DNA of 64,000 nt from Knoellia sp. Soil729 (lineage in GTDB: Bacteria; Actinomycetota; Actinomycetes; Actinomycetales; Dermatophilaceae), in NCBI RefSeq assembly GCF_001427985.1, contig NZ_LMSA01000003.1, positions 387,153 to 451,152 of the forward strand. Direction: 5' to 3'. Below, in pieces: positions 26,166 through 34,454 of the stretch. Position 1 is the stretch's first letter. Each line of letters opens with the position of its first letter. The notes beneath the pieces were generated by a model, which had not been told where the DNA came from, made no database searches, and saw only the letters and a program-made list of their open reading frames with translations. The position numbers were made by a program, and so were the translations under genes.

Positions 26166-27463
26166 GAGCAGGGTCCGGGTCCTCCCCCGCGGCAGACGCG
26201 AGCCCGTCCGTGTCGAGGCATGGTGGACGCCTCCACAGGCTCGTCCTCATCACCCTCATGGTGCTGGCGGGCGCGACAGGGTGCGCGGCCGTCAAGGAGC
26301 CCGCTCCGGCGAGGTCGACGGTTCCTGCGACCTCACCGGCTCCCAGCTCGGGGGCTTCCAGCACCAGCGGCCCGCCAGCTGGTACTGCGCTCAACGTGTA
26401 TGCCGCCGCCGGTGCGGGCGACCTCAGCGAGGGCGCCCGCAGCGCGCGGCCCATGGTCTACGTCCCGAACACCCTGAGCAACACCGTGCAGCTCATCGAC
26501 CCTCGCACCTACAAGGTGGTTGGACGCTTCCGCACCGGCCAGGAACCTCAGCACGTCGTCCCCTCGTGGGACCTCAAGACCTTGTGGGTCAACGCGGACC
26601 AGGGGAACAGCCTCACCCCGATCGACCCCACGACGGGCAGGGCCGAGCGACCCGTGGACGTCGCTGACCCCTACAACCTGTACTTCACCCCGGATGGCAA
26701 GCACGCCCTCGTCATGGCGGAGCGCCTGCGTCGCATCGACATCCGTGACGCCCGGCACCTGAAGCTGGAGCGTTCCCTGCCGGTCCCGTGCAGCGGGATC
26801 AACCATGCGGACTACTCCGCCGACCTCTCGATCTTGCTGGTCAGCTGCGAGTTCAGCGGCAAGCTCCTCGTCATCGACAAGGGCGTGACCAAGGTCCGCA
26901 AGGTGATCGACCTCAACGCGGTGAAGACGCCCGGTGCCACCTCGCCGCATGAGGCGATGGCCATGCCGGGAAGTCCGAAGAACGGCCTCGAGCGCGGCGC
27001 CAGCTCGATGCCCCAGGACGTCAGACTCGCCCCTGATGGCAAGCACTTCCTCGTGGCTGACATGCTGCGCAACGGTGTCTGGGTGGTCGATGCCCACGCT
27101 CTCACCGTGACGACGTTCGTCCACACCGGGCTCGGGGCGCACGGCCTCTACCCGTCACGCGACGGAGAGCGGGTGTTCGTGTCCAACCGCGACCAGGGCA
27201 CGATCTCCGTGCTCGATGCCACGACCCTCACCCAGACCGGGCGCTGGACGATTCCCGGCGGCGGATCCCCTGACATGGGTGGAGTCACCACCGACGGCCG
27301 TGAGCTCTGGCTGGCCGGGCGTTATGACGCAGTCGTCTACGTGTTCGACACCACCACCGGCCGACTCCTTCACAAGATCCGCGTCGACTCGGGTCCCCAC
27401 GGCCTCTGCGTCTGGCCCCAGCCCGGAAGGTTCAGCCTCGGCCACACCGGCAACATGCGCTAG
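26162..27463 (+). CDS. YncE-like beta-propeller lipoprotein
   Basis: 433 residues. Signal sequence LVLITLMVLAGATGCAAVKE with a lipobox Cys near residue 41, then a Ser/Pro-rich linker. The rest is a repeat protein of the YVTN/YncE type: MVYVPNTLSNTVQLIDPRTY, KTLWVNADQGNSLTPIDPTT, RVFVSNRDQGTISVLDATTL and DAVVYVFDTTTGRLLHKIRV show the strand pattern of a seven-bladed propeller. It should sit on the outer face of the membrane and bind a ligand or partner; no catalytic residues can be named. Coupled by ATGA to the deacetylase-like gene. GTATGCCG at 26398 encodes part of the linker. Confidence 0.8.
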   Translation: MRAGSGSSPAADASPSVSRHGGRLHRLVLITLMVLAGATGCAAVKEPAPARSTVPATSPAPSSGASSTSGPPAGTALNVYAAAGAGDLSEGARSARPMVYVPNTLSNTVQLIDPRTYKVVGRFRTGQEPQHVVPSWDLKTLWVNADQGNSLTPIDPTTGRAERPVDVADPYNLYFTPDGKHALVMAERLRRIDIRDARHLKLERSLPVPCSGINHADYSADLSILLVSCEFSGKLLVIDKGVTKVRKVIDLNAVKTPGATSPHEAMAMPGSPKNGLERGASSMPQDVRLAPDGKHFLVADMLRNGVWVVDAHALTVTTFVHTGLGAHGLYPSRDGERVFVSNRDQGTISVLDATTLTQTGRWTIPGGGSPDMGGVTTDGRELWLAGRYDAVVYVFDTTTGRLLHKIRVDSGPHGLCVWPQPGRFSLGHTGNMR

Positions 27464-27476
27464 TCCCACGGTCCTC

Positions 27477-27495
27477 GCCGGGCTTCAGTCCCGGC
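27477..27495 (+). terminator. Short GC hairpin after the beta-propeller gene
   Basis: GCCGGG-N7-CCCGGC, 14 bases after the stop at 27463 and upstream of the -10 candidate at 27511. No T-tract; weak terminator candidate. Confidence 0.3.
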
Positions 27496-27522
27496 TCAGG
27501 GTCTCACTCGCAGACTGTCGTC

Positions 27523-28776
27523 GTGACCCTCGCTCCGGGACCCCGATCGGCGCGGCACGCTGAGTGGCCTCCCCCGACGCCATCACGTCGGCTGGTGGCC
27601 TCCCTCGCGCTTGGCCTGTGGGCGGTCGCGTGGACCGTCTACCTGACCCATCACGGCGGAGGTTCGTGGCACTTCTTCAGCACCGGCGGTCAGGTCCTCG
27701 CCGACCTGGACGACGGTACGAGGGCCGGACTCCATGTCTACGCCGAGCACCCGGTCCTGCAGATCGGGCCGGTGGCGTTGGGCATCGCCTGGGGGTTGGG
27801 CCAGGTCTCCGGCGGCAACGGACTGGTGGCCGCCGAGGTCACCGGCCTCCTCGCCGGCGCCCTGGTGGCGCTGCTGGGAGTCCGTCTCCACACGCGGCTG
27901 CAGCGTGCTCGAGGCGCCTCCGCTTCCCCTCACAGCGATCTGTTGGTCCTCATGGCGATCGCGTGCTTCACCCCGGTCTGGTTGTACGCCGCCATCAGCG
28001 CTGCCCACCTGGACGACATCTTGGCGCTCACCTTCTGCGTCGTCGGCGTGGTGCTCGTCGTCGAGGACCGCCCTGTGTGGGCCGGGCTCGCCCTCGCCCT
28101 CGCGACCGACTGCAAGCCCTGGGCGCTGCCCCTCGTCGTGGTGCTCCTCGCGCTTTCATCCAGGCGCGACCGGGCTACGGCCCTCGTCACCGCCGCCCTG
28201 GGGATCGCCGCAGGCTGGCTACCGTTCTTCGTCGCCGACCCCCACACGGTCCGGGCCCTGCACTACACGATCGTGAGCTCGCCATTGTCCGGACTGCACC
28301 TGTTCGACCCGGGGGCGCTGCGAACTCCCACGTGGGACCGACCGCTCCAGACGGTCCTCGGTGCCGGGCTCGCCGGTGCCGCCGTGTGGCGCAGACGTCC
28401 CACCGGCGCTGTGCTGCTGGTCATGGCGAGTCGGCTGGCTCTCGATCCCGGCGCACACCGCTACTACACGGCTGGCCTTGCTGCGGGCGCCCTCCTCTGG
28501 GACCTCACGGGCCCGCAGCACAGCTGGCCGCGATGGAGCCTCGCCGTCCTGGTGGGCCTGCACTATGCGCGCTGGGTTCCGGCGCTCAACCCGCTCCACG
28601 CCCCAGCCCTGGTGGTCTTCGCGGTTCTGGCGGTCGTCGCGGTCCTTGGTCCATCACGGGGCGCCACCCTCGTGCGAGATCAGCTGCGGCCACTCGTCGC
28701 TCGGTTCAGGGCGAGGCAGGTCACGAGGTCGTGGAACCGGCTCCCGTCGCGAACACGGCCCGACCGCCATACGTGA
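27523..28776 (+). CDS. Polytopic membrane glycosyltransferase-like protein (GT87/DUF2029-like)
   Basis: 417 residues with about nine hydrophobic helices. Landmarks are LGLWAVAWTVYLTHHGGGSW, HVYAEHPVLQIGPVALGIAW, ISAAHLDDILALTFCVVGVV and ATDCKPWALPLVVVLLALS, the last two lying where lipid-linked mannosyltransferases of the GT87 (DUF2029) group have conserved Asp and Lys-Pro residues. Such enzymes use polyprenyl-phosphate sugars outside the membrane. GTG start with CAGACT six bases upstream (27511-27516) and no ribosome-binding site, suggesting a leaderless mRNA. It follows the two envelope lipoprotein genes. Confidence 0.7.
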   Translation: MTLAPGPRSARHAEWPPPTPSRRLVASLALGLWAVAWTVYLTHHGGGSWHFFSTGGQVLADLDDGTRAGLHVYAEHPVLQIGPVALGIAWGLGQVSGGNGLVAAEVTGLLAGALVALLGVRLHTRLQRARGASASPHSDLLVLMAIACFTPVWLYAAISAAHLDDILALTFCVVGVVLVVEDRPVWAGLALALATDCKPWALPLVVVLLALSSRRDRATALVTAALGIAAGWLPFFVADPHTVRALHYTIVSSPLSGLHLFDPGALRTPTWDRPLQTVLGAGLAGAAVWRRRPTGAVLLVMASRLALDPGAHRYYTAGLAAGALLWDLTGPQHSWPRWSLAVLVGLHYARWVPALNPLHAPALVVFAVLAVVAVLGPSRGATLVRDQLRPLVARFRARQVTRSWNRLPSRTRPDRHT

Positions 28777-28891
28777 AACGCCGCGGCCAGGACGACTGCC
28801 CACGTCACACCTTCGACGTGACCGGGCAACCACGTGCCCGGACGAGCCTGCGGTCCCCACCTTGGCACCGTGGCCGACAGGAGTTGCCAGT

Positions 28892-29308
28892 TCAGGTCAG
28901 TCTGGACACGGGGACACCGAACCGTGCGAGGCGTACCAGGTCGCGCCGCCACCTCGACGTCCGGCGGGTGTCCGCAATCGCCAGAAGGATCTCGTCGACC
29001 GGCTCGCTCAGCACGGATTCCTCGATGGCTTCAGCCGGGTCATGTCGCACGGATACGGAGCCGATGACCGTGGTGCCCGCAGCCTGCTCCAGCTGAGGAA
29101 CGGTCTCGAGCAGGATGCACTCGGCCTCGAAGGCGAGGTCGTGGCGTTCGGGGTGGAGCAGGTGCAGCTCCGCCCGCGCGGGGTTGAGCACGACGAGCCG
29201 GAACTGGACCTCGGGGCGGGTCGCCCGCTCGGCCACGAAGCGCAGCAGCGCAGGTGAGGGGCTGGCGGTGTCCGTCATCACCAGCACCCTCGTCCTGCGT
29301 TGCGCCAC
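28892..29308 (-). CDS. Universal-stress-like small protein
   Basis: 138 residues. RRTRVLVMTDTASPSPALLR at the N-terminus and SVRHDPAEAIEESVLSEPVDEILL near the end fit a UspA/alpha-beta nucleotide-binding fold, but the ATP-binding glycine motif is replaced by AIADTRRTSRW. It is three bases after the COG4705-like gene and closes the minus-strand operon that starts at 31110 behind a DevR-like box. The likely role is a stress-related regulator or partner. Confidence 0.65.
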   Translation of the reverse strand: MAQRRTRVLVMTDTASPSPALLRFVAERATRPEVQFRLVVLNPARAELHLLHPERHDLAFEAECILLETVPQLEQAAGTTVIGSVSVRHDPAEAIEESVLSEPVDEILLAIADTRRTSRWRRDLVRLARFGVPVSRLT

Positions 29309-29311
29309 GGG

Positions 29312-30130
29312 TCAGAACTCGTGATGGCCCACCGCGTCCAGCTCTCGCGAGCGGATGGCGGCGCGTTCCGTGCGGTCCTTGTGGGTCACGCTGAGGTGGA
29401 CCACCACAACGAGGATCGTCGAGAGGAACAGGATGCTGGTGCCCAGGGTCCCGAGGCCTGCGCCGCCCTCGTCCCGAGAGGAGGCGAGGAAGTCACCGAT
29501 GTTGGCGCCGAGGGGTCGGGTGAGGATGTACGCGAGCCAGAAGCAGAGCACCGGGCCGGCGCCCAGCTTCCACGCGGCGAAGACGCCGGCGATGAGGGCG
29601 AGCGGCAACAGGACCGAGGCGCCGGCCGACCACCCGGTGAGCTCGAGCGTCCAGTCACCGACGGCCGTGCCCAGGGCAAAGGTCACCAGCACGGTGAGCC
29701 AGTAGAACGCCTCACGAGGAGTGGTGACGATGGAGTGGATCGACAAGGTCTGCTCGCGCACGTACCAGACACTGAAGACCGCTGCCAGGGCCACGGCGAA
29801 GACCGCGCTGCTCACCCAGAGCGGTATCCCGATGCCGTCGGTGAGGTTGTCGGTGAGAAGTGTCCCCACCACGCTGATCAGCACGACGGCCAGCCAGTAG
29901 ACGGACGGAACGTACTGCTTCAGCCTGAACTGCACGACCAGCACCAGGACCAGGGCCAAGGAGAAGACGAGGGTGGTGTTTCCCAGCCCGAAACCCAACG
30001 TCTCGTTGACGTAGTCCGCGAAGCTCTCGCCGACGGTGGTGCAGAGGACTTTGATGACCCAGAAGTACACCGTGACCTCTGGGACCTTGTTGAGCATGGT
30101 GCGGCGTTGTTCAATGGCTTTCGTCGTCAT
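29312..30130 (-). CDS. COG4705-like membrane protein
   Basis: 272 residues. NKVPEVTVYFWVIKVLCTTVGE at the start, cut here as NKVPEVTVYFWVIKVL and CTTVGESFADYVNETLGFG, together with FYWLTVLVTFALGTAVGD and LAYILTRPLGANIGDFLA, are the two repeated halves typical of the uncharacterised COG4705 membrane proteins. About eight helices. The ATG at 30130 is the first in frame with this motif. Members often occur with stress genes; transport of a small molecule has been suggested by topology only. Middle gene of the 31110-28892 operon. Confidence 0.75.
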   Translation of the reverse strand: MTTKAIEQRRTMLNKVPEVTVYFWVIKVLCTTVGESFADYVNETLGFGLGNTTLVFSLALVLVLVVQFRLKQYVPSVYWLAVVLISVVGTLLTDNLTDGIGIPLWVSSAVFAVALAAVFSVWYVREQTLSIHSIVTTPREAFYWLTVLVTFALGTAVGDWTLELTGWSAGASVLLPLALIAGVFAAWKLGAGPVLCFWLAYILTRPLGANIGDFLASSRDEGGAGLGTLGTSILFLSTILVVVVHLSVTHKDRTERAAIRSRELDAVGHHEF

Positions 30131-30180
30131 GGGGCGCGACGATGCCAGCGCACCACTGAGCCGACCCTGAGCACGCGACG

Positions 30181-31110
30181 TCAGCGGACCCGGCCGGCAC
30201 CCCTCAGCAACCTGGCGAGCGCCACGACGAGCAGCAGGAACAGGAGGCCGATGGGTAGCGCCACGAAGCCGTCGGTGTCGTGTCCGCGGAGGCTGGACAC
30301 GAGGGGCGTGACGAGGATGGGCAGACAGGTGAGGGCCAGCCAGACCAGCTGACCTGCTGCGGTCGCGTACCCAAGCGGGCGCCTTCGGCGCAGGAGCACG
30401 CCGCTCGAGATGGCTGCCGGCAGGAAGAAAGCCAGGTCCAGCACGTGTACGGGATTCGTGGGGACGTTCCATGCGGTGGCACTGCGTGACGGTCCGCCGG
30501 ACAGCAGGTCGGGCACGATCTCGGCCAACCAGAGGAGGACGAAGAAGGCGGGCACGACGATGAGGACCCAGGCGGGGCCCGGCAACCTCTGCGTGGCAAA
30601 GCGCTGCGTGACCGCGGGCCGGTCCACCGTGGCGACGACGCCGATGAGAGCGAAGATCGACAACCCGAGCACTGCGACCCAGACCAGGAACAGGGGCCCG
30701 AAGTTGATGGACAGGCTGTAGATCGCGTAGTTGTACACCGTGAAGGCCAGGACGCCCGGCAGACACAGGAGCGCCGGGAGGGAGCCCCTTCGGGCACGCA
30801 GAGCGAGCGACGCCAGCAGGGGCACCACGACGACCAGCGTCACGACGTCCTGGGCCGTGGCTGCGTCGAACAGCTCACGGGTCTCCCGCCCGTAGACCCG
30901 GTGGGCTGCGATCAGGCCCACAGCGCTTGCCACCGTCGCGAGAAGGGTCACTCCCGACGTCAGCCACGACCACGGCCGCGGCAGGGTCAGTGGCTGTGGC
31001 TGTGGCTGTGGCTGTGGCACGGCAGTGGGATCGCCCGCGACCCGCAGGGCGGACCCCGACGTCTCCAGGGTGCTGGGCACCATCGGACTGCCTGACCTGG
31101 TCCTGTCCAT
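30181..31110 (-). CDS. Hypothetical polytopic membrane protein with Pro-Gln repeat
   Basis: 309 residues. An N-terminal polar region with a PQPQPQPQP run (from a hexanucleotide repeat) is followed by eight or so hydrophobic helices: LLATVASAVGLIAAHRVY, DVVTLVVVVPLLASLAL, LPALLCLPGVLAFTVYNYA, and the C-terminal IGLLFLLLVVALARLL. No named family is recognised. A second ATG nine codons in is an alternative start. A DevR-like box at 31145-31159 lies 35 bases upstream, making this the first gene of a stress-linked operon with the COG4705-like and USP-like genes. Confidence 0.7.
   Translation of the reverse strand: MDRTRSGSPMVPSTLETSGSALRVAGDPTAVPQPQPQPQPLTLPRPWSWLTSGVTLLATVASAVGLIAAHRVYGRETRELFDAATAQDVVTLVVVVPLLASLALRARRGSLPALLCLPGVLAFTVYNYAIYSLSINFGPLFLVWVAVLGLSIFALIGVVATVDRPAVTQRFATQRLPGPAWVLIVVPAFFVLLWLAEIVPDLLSGGPSRSATAWNVPTNPVHVLDLAFFLPAAISSGVLLRRRRPLGYATAAGQLVWLALTCLPILVTPLVSSLRGHDTDGFVALPIGLLFLLLVVALARLLRGAGRVR
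30990..31018. repeat. Hexanucleotide microsatellite (GTGGCT)4.8
   Basis: Four full copies of GTGGCT and a partial fifth. On the minus strand it encodes the Pro-Gln run near residue 33 of the membrane protein. The unit is a multiple of three, so length changes would keep the frame. Confidence 0.9.
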
Positions 31111-31144
31111 GGTCCAAGCGTCACGCCGCCCAGGAGGCGTCGGC

Positions 31145-31159
31145 AGGGCCGAAAGTCCT
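31145..31159. promoter_or_regulatory. DevR/DosR-like box upstream of the 31110-28892 operon
   Basis: AGGGCCGAAAGTCCT, the fourth copy of the 15-base near-palindrome. Its end is 35 bases from the start at 31110, a distance typical of activator sites overlapping a -35 region. Confidence 0.55.
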
Positions 31160-31179
31160 CACCTGCTCGGGAGAAGAAG

Positions 31180-31212
31180 CAGCCCCTGACCGCGGCTCGC
31201 GGTCAGGGGCTG
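31180..31212 (-). terminator. Terminator hairpin of the tRNA operon
   Basis: A perfect 14-bp stem (31180-31193 with 31199-31212) around a five-base loop, just past the 3' end of tRNA-Val. On the minus strand it is followed by CTTCTTCTC, a weak pyrimidine tail. Confidence 0.8.
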
Positions 31213-31220
31213 TCTCGAAC

Positions 31221-31295
31221 TGGTGGGCGATACTGGGTTTGAACCAGTGACCTCTTCCGTGTCAGGGAAGCGCGCTACCACTGCGCCAATCGCCC
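31221..31295 (-). tRNA. tRNA-Val (GAC)
   Basis: Cloverleaf on the minus strand: acceptor GGGCGAT/ATCGCCC, anticodon stem CTTCC/GGAAG with loop CTGACAC, T-arm ACTGG-TTCAAAC-CCAGT, and an encoded CCA end (31221-31223). Last of three tRNAs in one transcript. Confidence 0.95.
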
Positions 31296-31312
31296 GTGAG
31301 GGGTACTACTTG

Positions 31313-31383
31313 AGGTGGAGACGGGATTTGAACCCGTGTAAACGGCTTTGCAGGCCGCTGCCTCGCCTCTCGGCCACTCCACC
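31313..31383 (-). tRNA. tRNA-Cys (GCA)
   Basis: Acceptor GGTGGAG/CTCCACC, anticodon stem GCGGC/GCCGT with loop CTGCAAA, T-loop GGTTCAAAT region. CCA is not encoded; U discriminator as expected for Cys. Confidence 0.95.
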
Positions 31384-31406
31384 ATTGAGGGGTGGCTAAC
31401 CCTCCG

Positions 31407-31479
31407 AGCGGATGACCGGGTTCGAACCGGCGACCTCAACCTTGGCAAGGTTGCGCTCTACCAACTGAGCTACATCCGC
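31407..31479 (-). tRNA. tRNA-Gly (GCC)
   Basis: Acceptor GCGGATG/CATCCGC, D-arm TAGCTCAGTTGGTAGAGC, anticodon stem CAACC/GGTTG with loop TTGCCAA, T-loop GTTCGAAC. First tRNA of the Gly-Cys-Val operon, an order common in actinobacteria. The upstream 80 bases are AT-richer than the surroundings and hold a possible -10 (TATTGT on the minus strand near 31522). Confidence 0.95.
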
Positions 31480-31560
31480 GAATTTCACTCACGAAGTTTC
31501 CTTCTGTGCGTGCGGAGAGACAATAACTGACGCGTGACGCGAACTCCAAACCCGCCCCTG

Positions 31561-32691
31561 TCAGCGACCGGATCCCACCCGGATCCGGGGGATCACAAGG
31601 GTCTCCTCCTCGTTGATCGGGGTGAGCGGACGGCTCGCTGCGTCGCGGATTCCCTGCAGGTCGAGGTCGTCGTCGGAGGAACTGTCGTCGTCGTCCTCCG
31701 GGCCGTCAGGTGCCACCCGCGCGCCGCCGTCACGCGGGCCTGAGGCGCCGCTCGCGTCCGGCTGCGCCCGGACGAAGGCCGCCAGCCGGGTGCGCAGGCC
31801 GCGCTGCTCCCCCGACGGCCAGAGGTTGCGGATGGCGGCGTTGAGCGCGGCACCGATGAGCACCGCGATGGCGAGCATGTACAGCCAGATGAGCAGCACG
31901 ATCGGGGCGCTGAGCGGCCCGTAGATCGATGTCCCGCCCAGCGATGCGGCGATGGAGCCACGCACCGCGAAGGAGGCCACCACCCAGATCAGCAAGGTGA
32001 GCACGGCACCGGGGATGTCCCGCGTCCAGGGGCTCCGAAGCGGCGTGGACACGTGGTACAGGCTGGTGAACGCCGCGATGACGAGCAGCGAGACCACGGG
32101 CCAGTAGAGCAACGTCAGGAAGCCCCAGCCCTGCGGCAGGAAGTCCCCGAGCAAGGTCGGTCCGATGAGCACCAACGGGATGGTCACGACCCCGACGAGC
32201 AGGGCCACGACATAGAGCGAGAAGCTCAGCGCCCGCGTCGGCACGATCCCGCGCACCCCCGACTGCCCGTACATGATCGAGACCGTGTCGACGAGCACGT
32301 TGAGGGCGCGCGACCCCGACCACAGCGAGAGGACAAAACCGACCGAGATCAGGTCGAAGCGCCCGTCCTGGAAGACGTCGTCGACGGTCGGCGCCAACGT
32401 CCTCGAGATGATGTCGTCGGTGAGGAAGCGCGAGGCGTACTGGTCGATCCCCACCCGCACGGTCTCGACGGTGTCCTCGCCGAGCCACCGCCCGACGTAG
32501 CCGACGCCGCCGAAGAGCCCCAGGACGAGTGGGGGCAGTGAGAGCAACGCGAAGAAGCCGGCCTCGGAGGCCAGCCCGGTCACCCGGTAGCGCAGGCAGA
32601 TGCGGATGGTCTCGACCGTGAGGCGCGCCAGCGACTCCAGCGCGGGGAACCGCGCCAGCCATCGCCGCAGGCGTCGCTTCGCGTCTGTCAC
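31561..32691 (-). CDS. YihY/BrkB family membrane protein
   Basis: 376 residues. The BrkB core is clear: TVETIRICLRYRVTGLASEA, FFALLSLPPLVLGLFGGVGY, VLSLWSGSRALNVLVDTVS, SPWTRDIPGAVLTLLIWV, and GPLSAPIVLLIWLYMLAIAV, giving six helices, followed by an acidic disordered tail (DDDDSSSDDDLDL). The second of two tandem GTGs is chosen because TAGCGT on the minus strand (32698-32703) ends six bases before it. Members were once called ribonuclease BN; the molecular role is unknown. Divergent from the acyl-CoA dehydrogenase gene. Confidence 0.87.
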   Translation of the reverse strand: MTDAKRRLRRWLARFPALESLARLTVETIRICLRYRVTGLASEAGFFALLSLPPLVLGLFGGVGYVGRWLGEDTVETVRVGIDQYASRFLTDDIISRTLAPTVDDVFQDGRFDLISVGFVLSLWSGSRALNVLVDTVSIMYGQSGVRGIVPTRALSFSLYVVALLVGVVTIPLVLIGPTLLGDFLPQGWGFLTLLYWPVVSLLVIAAFTSLYHVSTPLRSPWTRDIPGAVLTLLIWVVASFAVRGSIAASLGGTSIYGPLSAPIVLLIWLYMLAIAVLIGAALNAAIRNLWPSGEQRGLRTRLAAFVRAQPDASGASGPRDGGARVAPDGPEDDDDSSSDDDLDLQGIRDAASRPLTPINEEETLVIPRIRVGSGR

Positions 32692-32697
32692 CACGTC

Positions 32698-32703
32698 ACG
32701 CTA
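32698..32703 (-). promoter_or_regulatory. Candidate -10 of a leaderless promoter (YihY gene)
   Basis: TAGCGT on the minus strand, six bases before the GTG at 32691. No ribosome-binding site is visible. Confidence 0.4.
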
Positions 32704-32792
32704 TCGGGCGGCCCCGCCCACGAGGCCGCGGGACACGTCCGCGGACGACACGAGCCGGTCACAACTGTGGTCAGCGCGGCGAGGCGCCGGGT

Positions 32793-32798
32793 TAGCGT
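32793..32798 (+). promoter_or_regulatory. Candidate -10 of a leaderless promoter (acyl-CoA dehydrogenase gene)
   Basis: TAGCGT, seven bases before the GTG at 32806 with no ribosome-binding site between them. Confidence 0.4.
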
Positions 32799-32805
32799 TT
32801 CGCCC

Positions 32806-34449
32806 GTGCAGACCCACGACGTCGTGAACCAGGTGCCGGACCTTGTCGGGCACAACCTCTTTGCCACCGATGCCGTCGCCGTCGAGGCGATGGACCGGTG
32901 GGGCCGACCCGAGGACCGGGCCGAGCTCGTGTCGCTCGGTGCGCTGGCCGGCAGCCCCGAGGCGCAGGCGTGGGCCGACGACGCCCATCGCAACCCGCCA
33001 CGCCTGCTCACGCACGACCGGGTCGGGCACCGCGTGGACGAGGTGGCCTACGACCGCAGCTACCACGACCTGATGCGCACGGCCGTGGGTCACGGGCTCA
33101 CGGCCGAGCCGTGGACCCGCCCCGCCGCCACCGGCGCTCACCTGCGGCGCGCCGCAGGCTTCGTCACGTGGTCGCGTGCCGAGGCGGGTCACCTGTGTCC
33201 GATCTCCATGACGTATGCCGCAGCGCCCGCCCTGCGGTCCTCTCCCACCCTCGCCGACCGCTGGCTCCCCAGGCTCGCCTCCCGGGACTACGACCCGGGG
33301 CTGAAGCCGTTCTCGGACAAGGCATCCGCGATCGCCGGCATGGGCATGACCGAGAAACAGGGCGGTTCGGACGTGCGCGCCAACGTCACCTCTGCCGTCG
33401 CGTCCCCTGGCGGCCCGATCGAGGGCGGCGAGACCTACCGCCTCACGGGTCACAAGTGGTTCTTCTCCGCGCCCATGAGCGACGTCTTCCTGGTCCTGGC
33501 GACGACGGAGGCCGGCATCACCTGCTTCCTCGTGCCCAGGGTGCTCGACGACGGCAGTCGCAACGCCCTGCGGCTGCAGCGCCTCAAGGACAAGCTCGGC
33601 AACAGGTCGAACGCCTCCTCGGAGGTCGAGTTCGAGCAGGCCTGGGCGGTGCGCGTGGGGGACGACGGCCGCGGCATACGCACCATCCTCGAGATGGTCT
33701 CCTCGACCCGTCTCGACTGCATCCTCGGCTCCTCGGCAACGATGCGCGAGGCCCTCACGCGGGCCGTGCACCATGCCCGCCACCGTTCCGCCTTCGGTGC
33801 CAAGCTCGTCGACCAGCCCCTCATGCGCAACGTCCTCGCCGACCTCGCCCTCGAGGCCGAGGCAGCCGAGCTGCTGGGGTTCCGGCTGGCCCACGCGGTC
33901 GATGCCGGCGAGAGCGAGCTGGCACGGCTCGGGGTGGCGCTGGGCAAGTTCTGGGTGTGCAAGCGCACCTCGCCGATGGTCGCCGAGGCCCTCGAGTGCC
34001 TCGGCGGCGCCGGCTACATCGAGGACAACGGCCTCGCCCGCCTCTATCGCGAGGCTCCGCTCAACTCGATCTGGGAGGGCTCGGGCAATGTCGGGGCCCT
34101 CGACGTGCTGCGCGCCATGACCCGGGAGCCGGCGAGCGTGGCAGCGCTCGACAAGGAGCTCTCGCTGGCTCGGGGGCACGACCAACGCCTGGACCGCGCG
34201 ATCGACGCCGTCCCGGGGCTCGTGGCCTCCGCCGGTGCCGACGACGGCCAGTGGCAGGCCCGCCGCATCGTGGAGCACCTCGCCGTCACCCTCCAGGCCG
34301 CCCTGCTGACACAGCACGCGCCCAGCTCCGTGTCCGAGGCGTTTGTCGCCGGCCGGCTGGGGACTGGGGGCCACGGCGCCACCTTCGGCACGCTCGACAG
34401 CCTCGGGGCGGGCGAGGTCACCGAGATCCTCGACCGCGCCTTCGCCTGA
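32806..34449 (+). CDS. Acyl-CoA dehydrogenase family protein, AidB-like
   Basis: 547 residues, the long length of AidB-type members (ordinary acyl-CoA dehydrogenases are about 380). AGMGMTEKQGGSDVRANVT binds FAD, GHKWFFSAPMSDVFLVLA follows, and the C-terminal part has ALECLGGAGYIEDNGLARLYR and APLNSIWEGSGNVGALDVLR, the AidB-specific block. E. coli AidB binds DNA and is induced by alkylation; in actinobacteria these proteins may be true acyl-CoA dehydrogenases. GTG at 32806 is chosen on the -10 spacing. Monocistronic; its 3' end meets ppk2 five bases away. Confidence 0.88.
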   Translation: MQTHDVVNQVPDLVGHNLFATDAVAVEAMDRWGRPEDRAELVSLGALAGSPEAQAWADDAHRNPPRLLTHDRVGHRVDEVAYDRSYHDLMRTAVGHGLTAEPWTRPAATGAHLRRAAGFVTWSRAEAGHLCPISMTYAAAPALRSSPTLADRWLPRLASRDYDPGLKPFSDKASAIAGMGMTEKQGGSDVRANVTSAVASPGGPIEGGETYRLTGHKWFFSAPMSDVFLVLATTEAGITCFLVPRVLDDGSRNALRLQRLKDKLGNRSNASSEVEFEQAWAVRVGDDGRGIRTILEMVSSTRLDCILGSSATMREALTRAVHHARHRSAFGAKLVDQPLMRNVLADLALEAEAAELLGFRLAHAVDAGESELARLGVALGKFWVCKRTSPMVAEALECLGGAGYIEDNGLARLYREAPLNSIWEGSGNVGALDVLRAMTREPASVAALDKELSLARGHDQRLDRAIDAVPGLVASAGADDGQWQARRIVEHLAVTLQAALLTQHAPSSVSEAFVAGRLGTGGHGATFGTLDSLGAGEVTEILDRAFA

Positions 34450-34454
34450 TCAGC

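Noticed and set aside
28641-28660. A further DevR-like box (GGTCCTTGGTCC) inside the GT87-like gene
   Set aside because: It lies in coding sequence, lacks the second half and is not upstream of any start.
31221-31479. tRNA cluster as an integration site of a genomic island
   Set aside because: No integrase, no repeated tRNA end fragment and no compositional change next to it.
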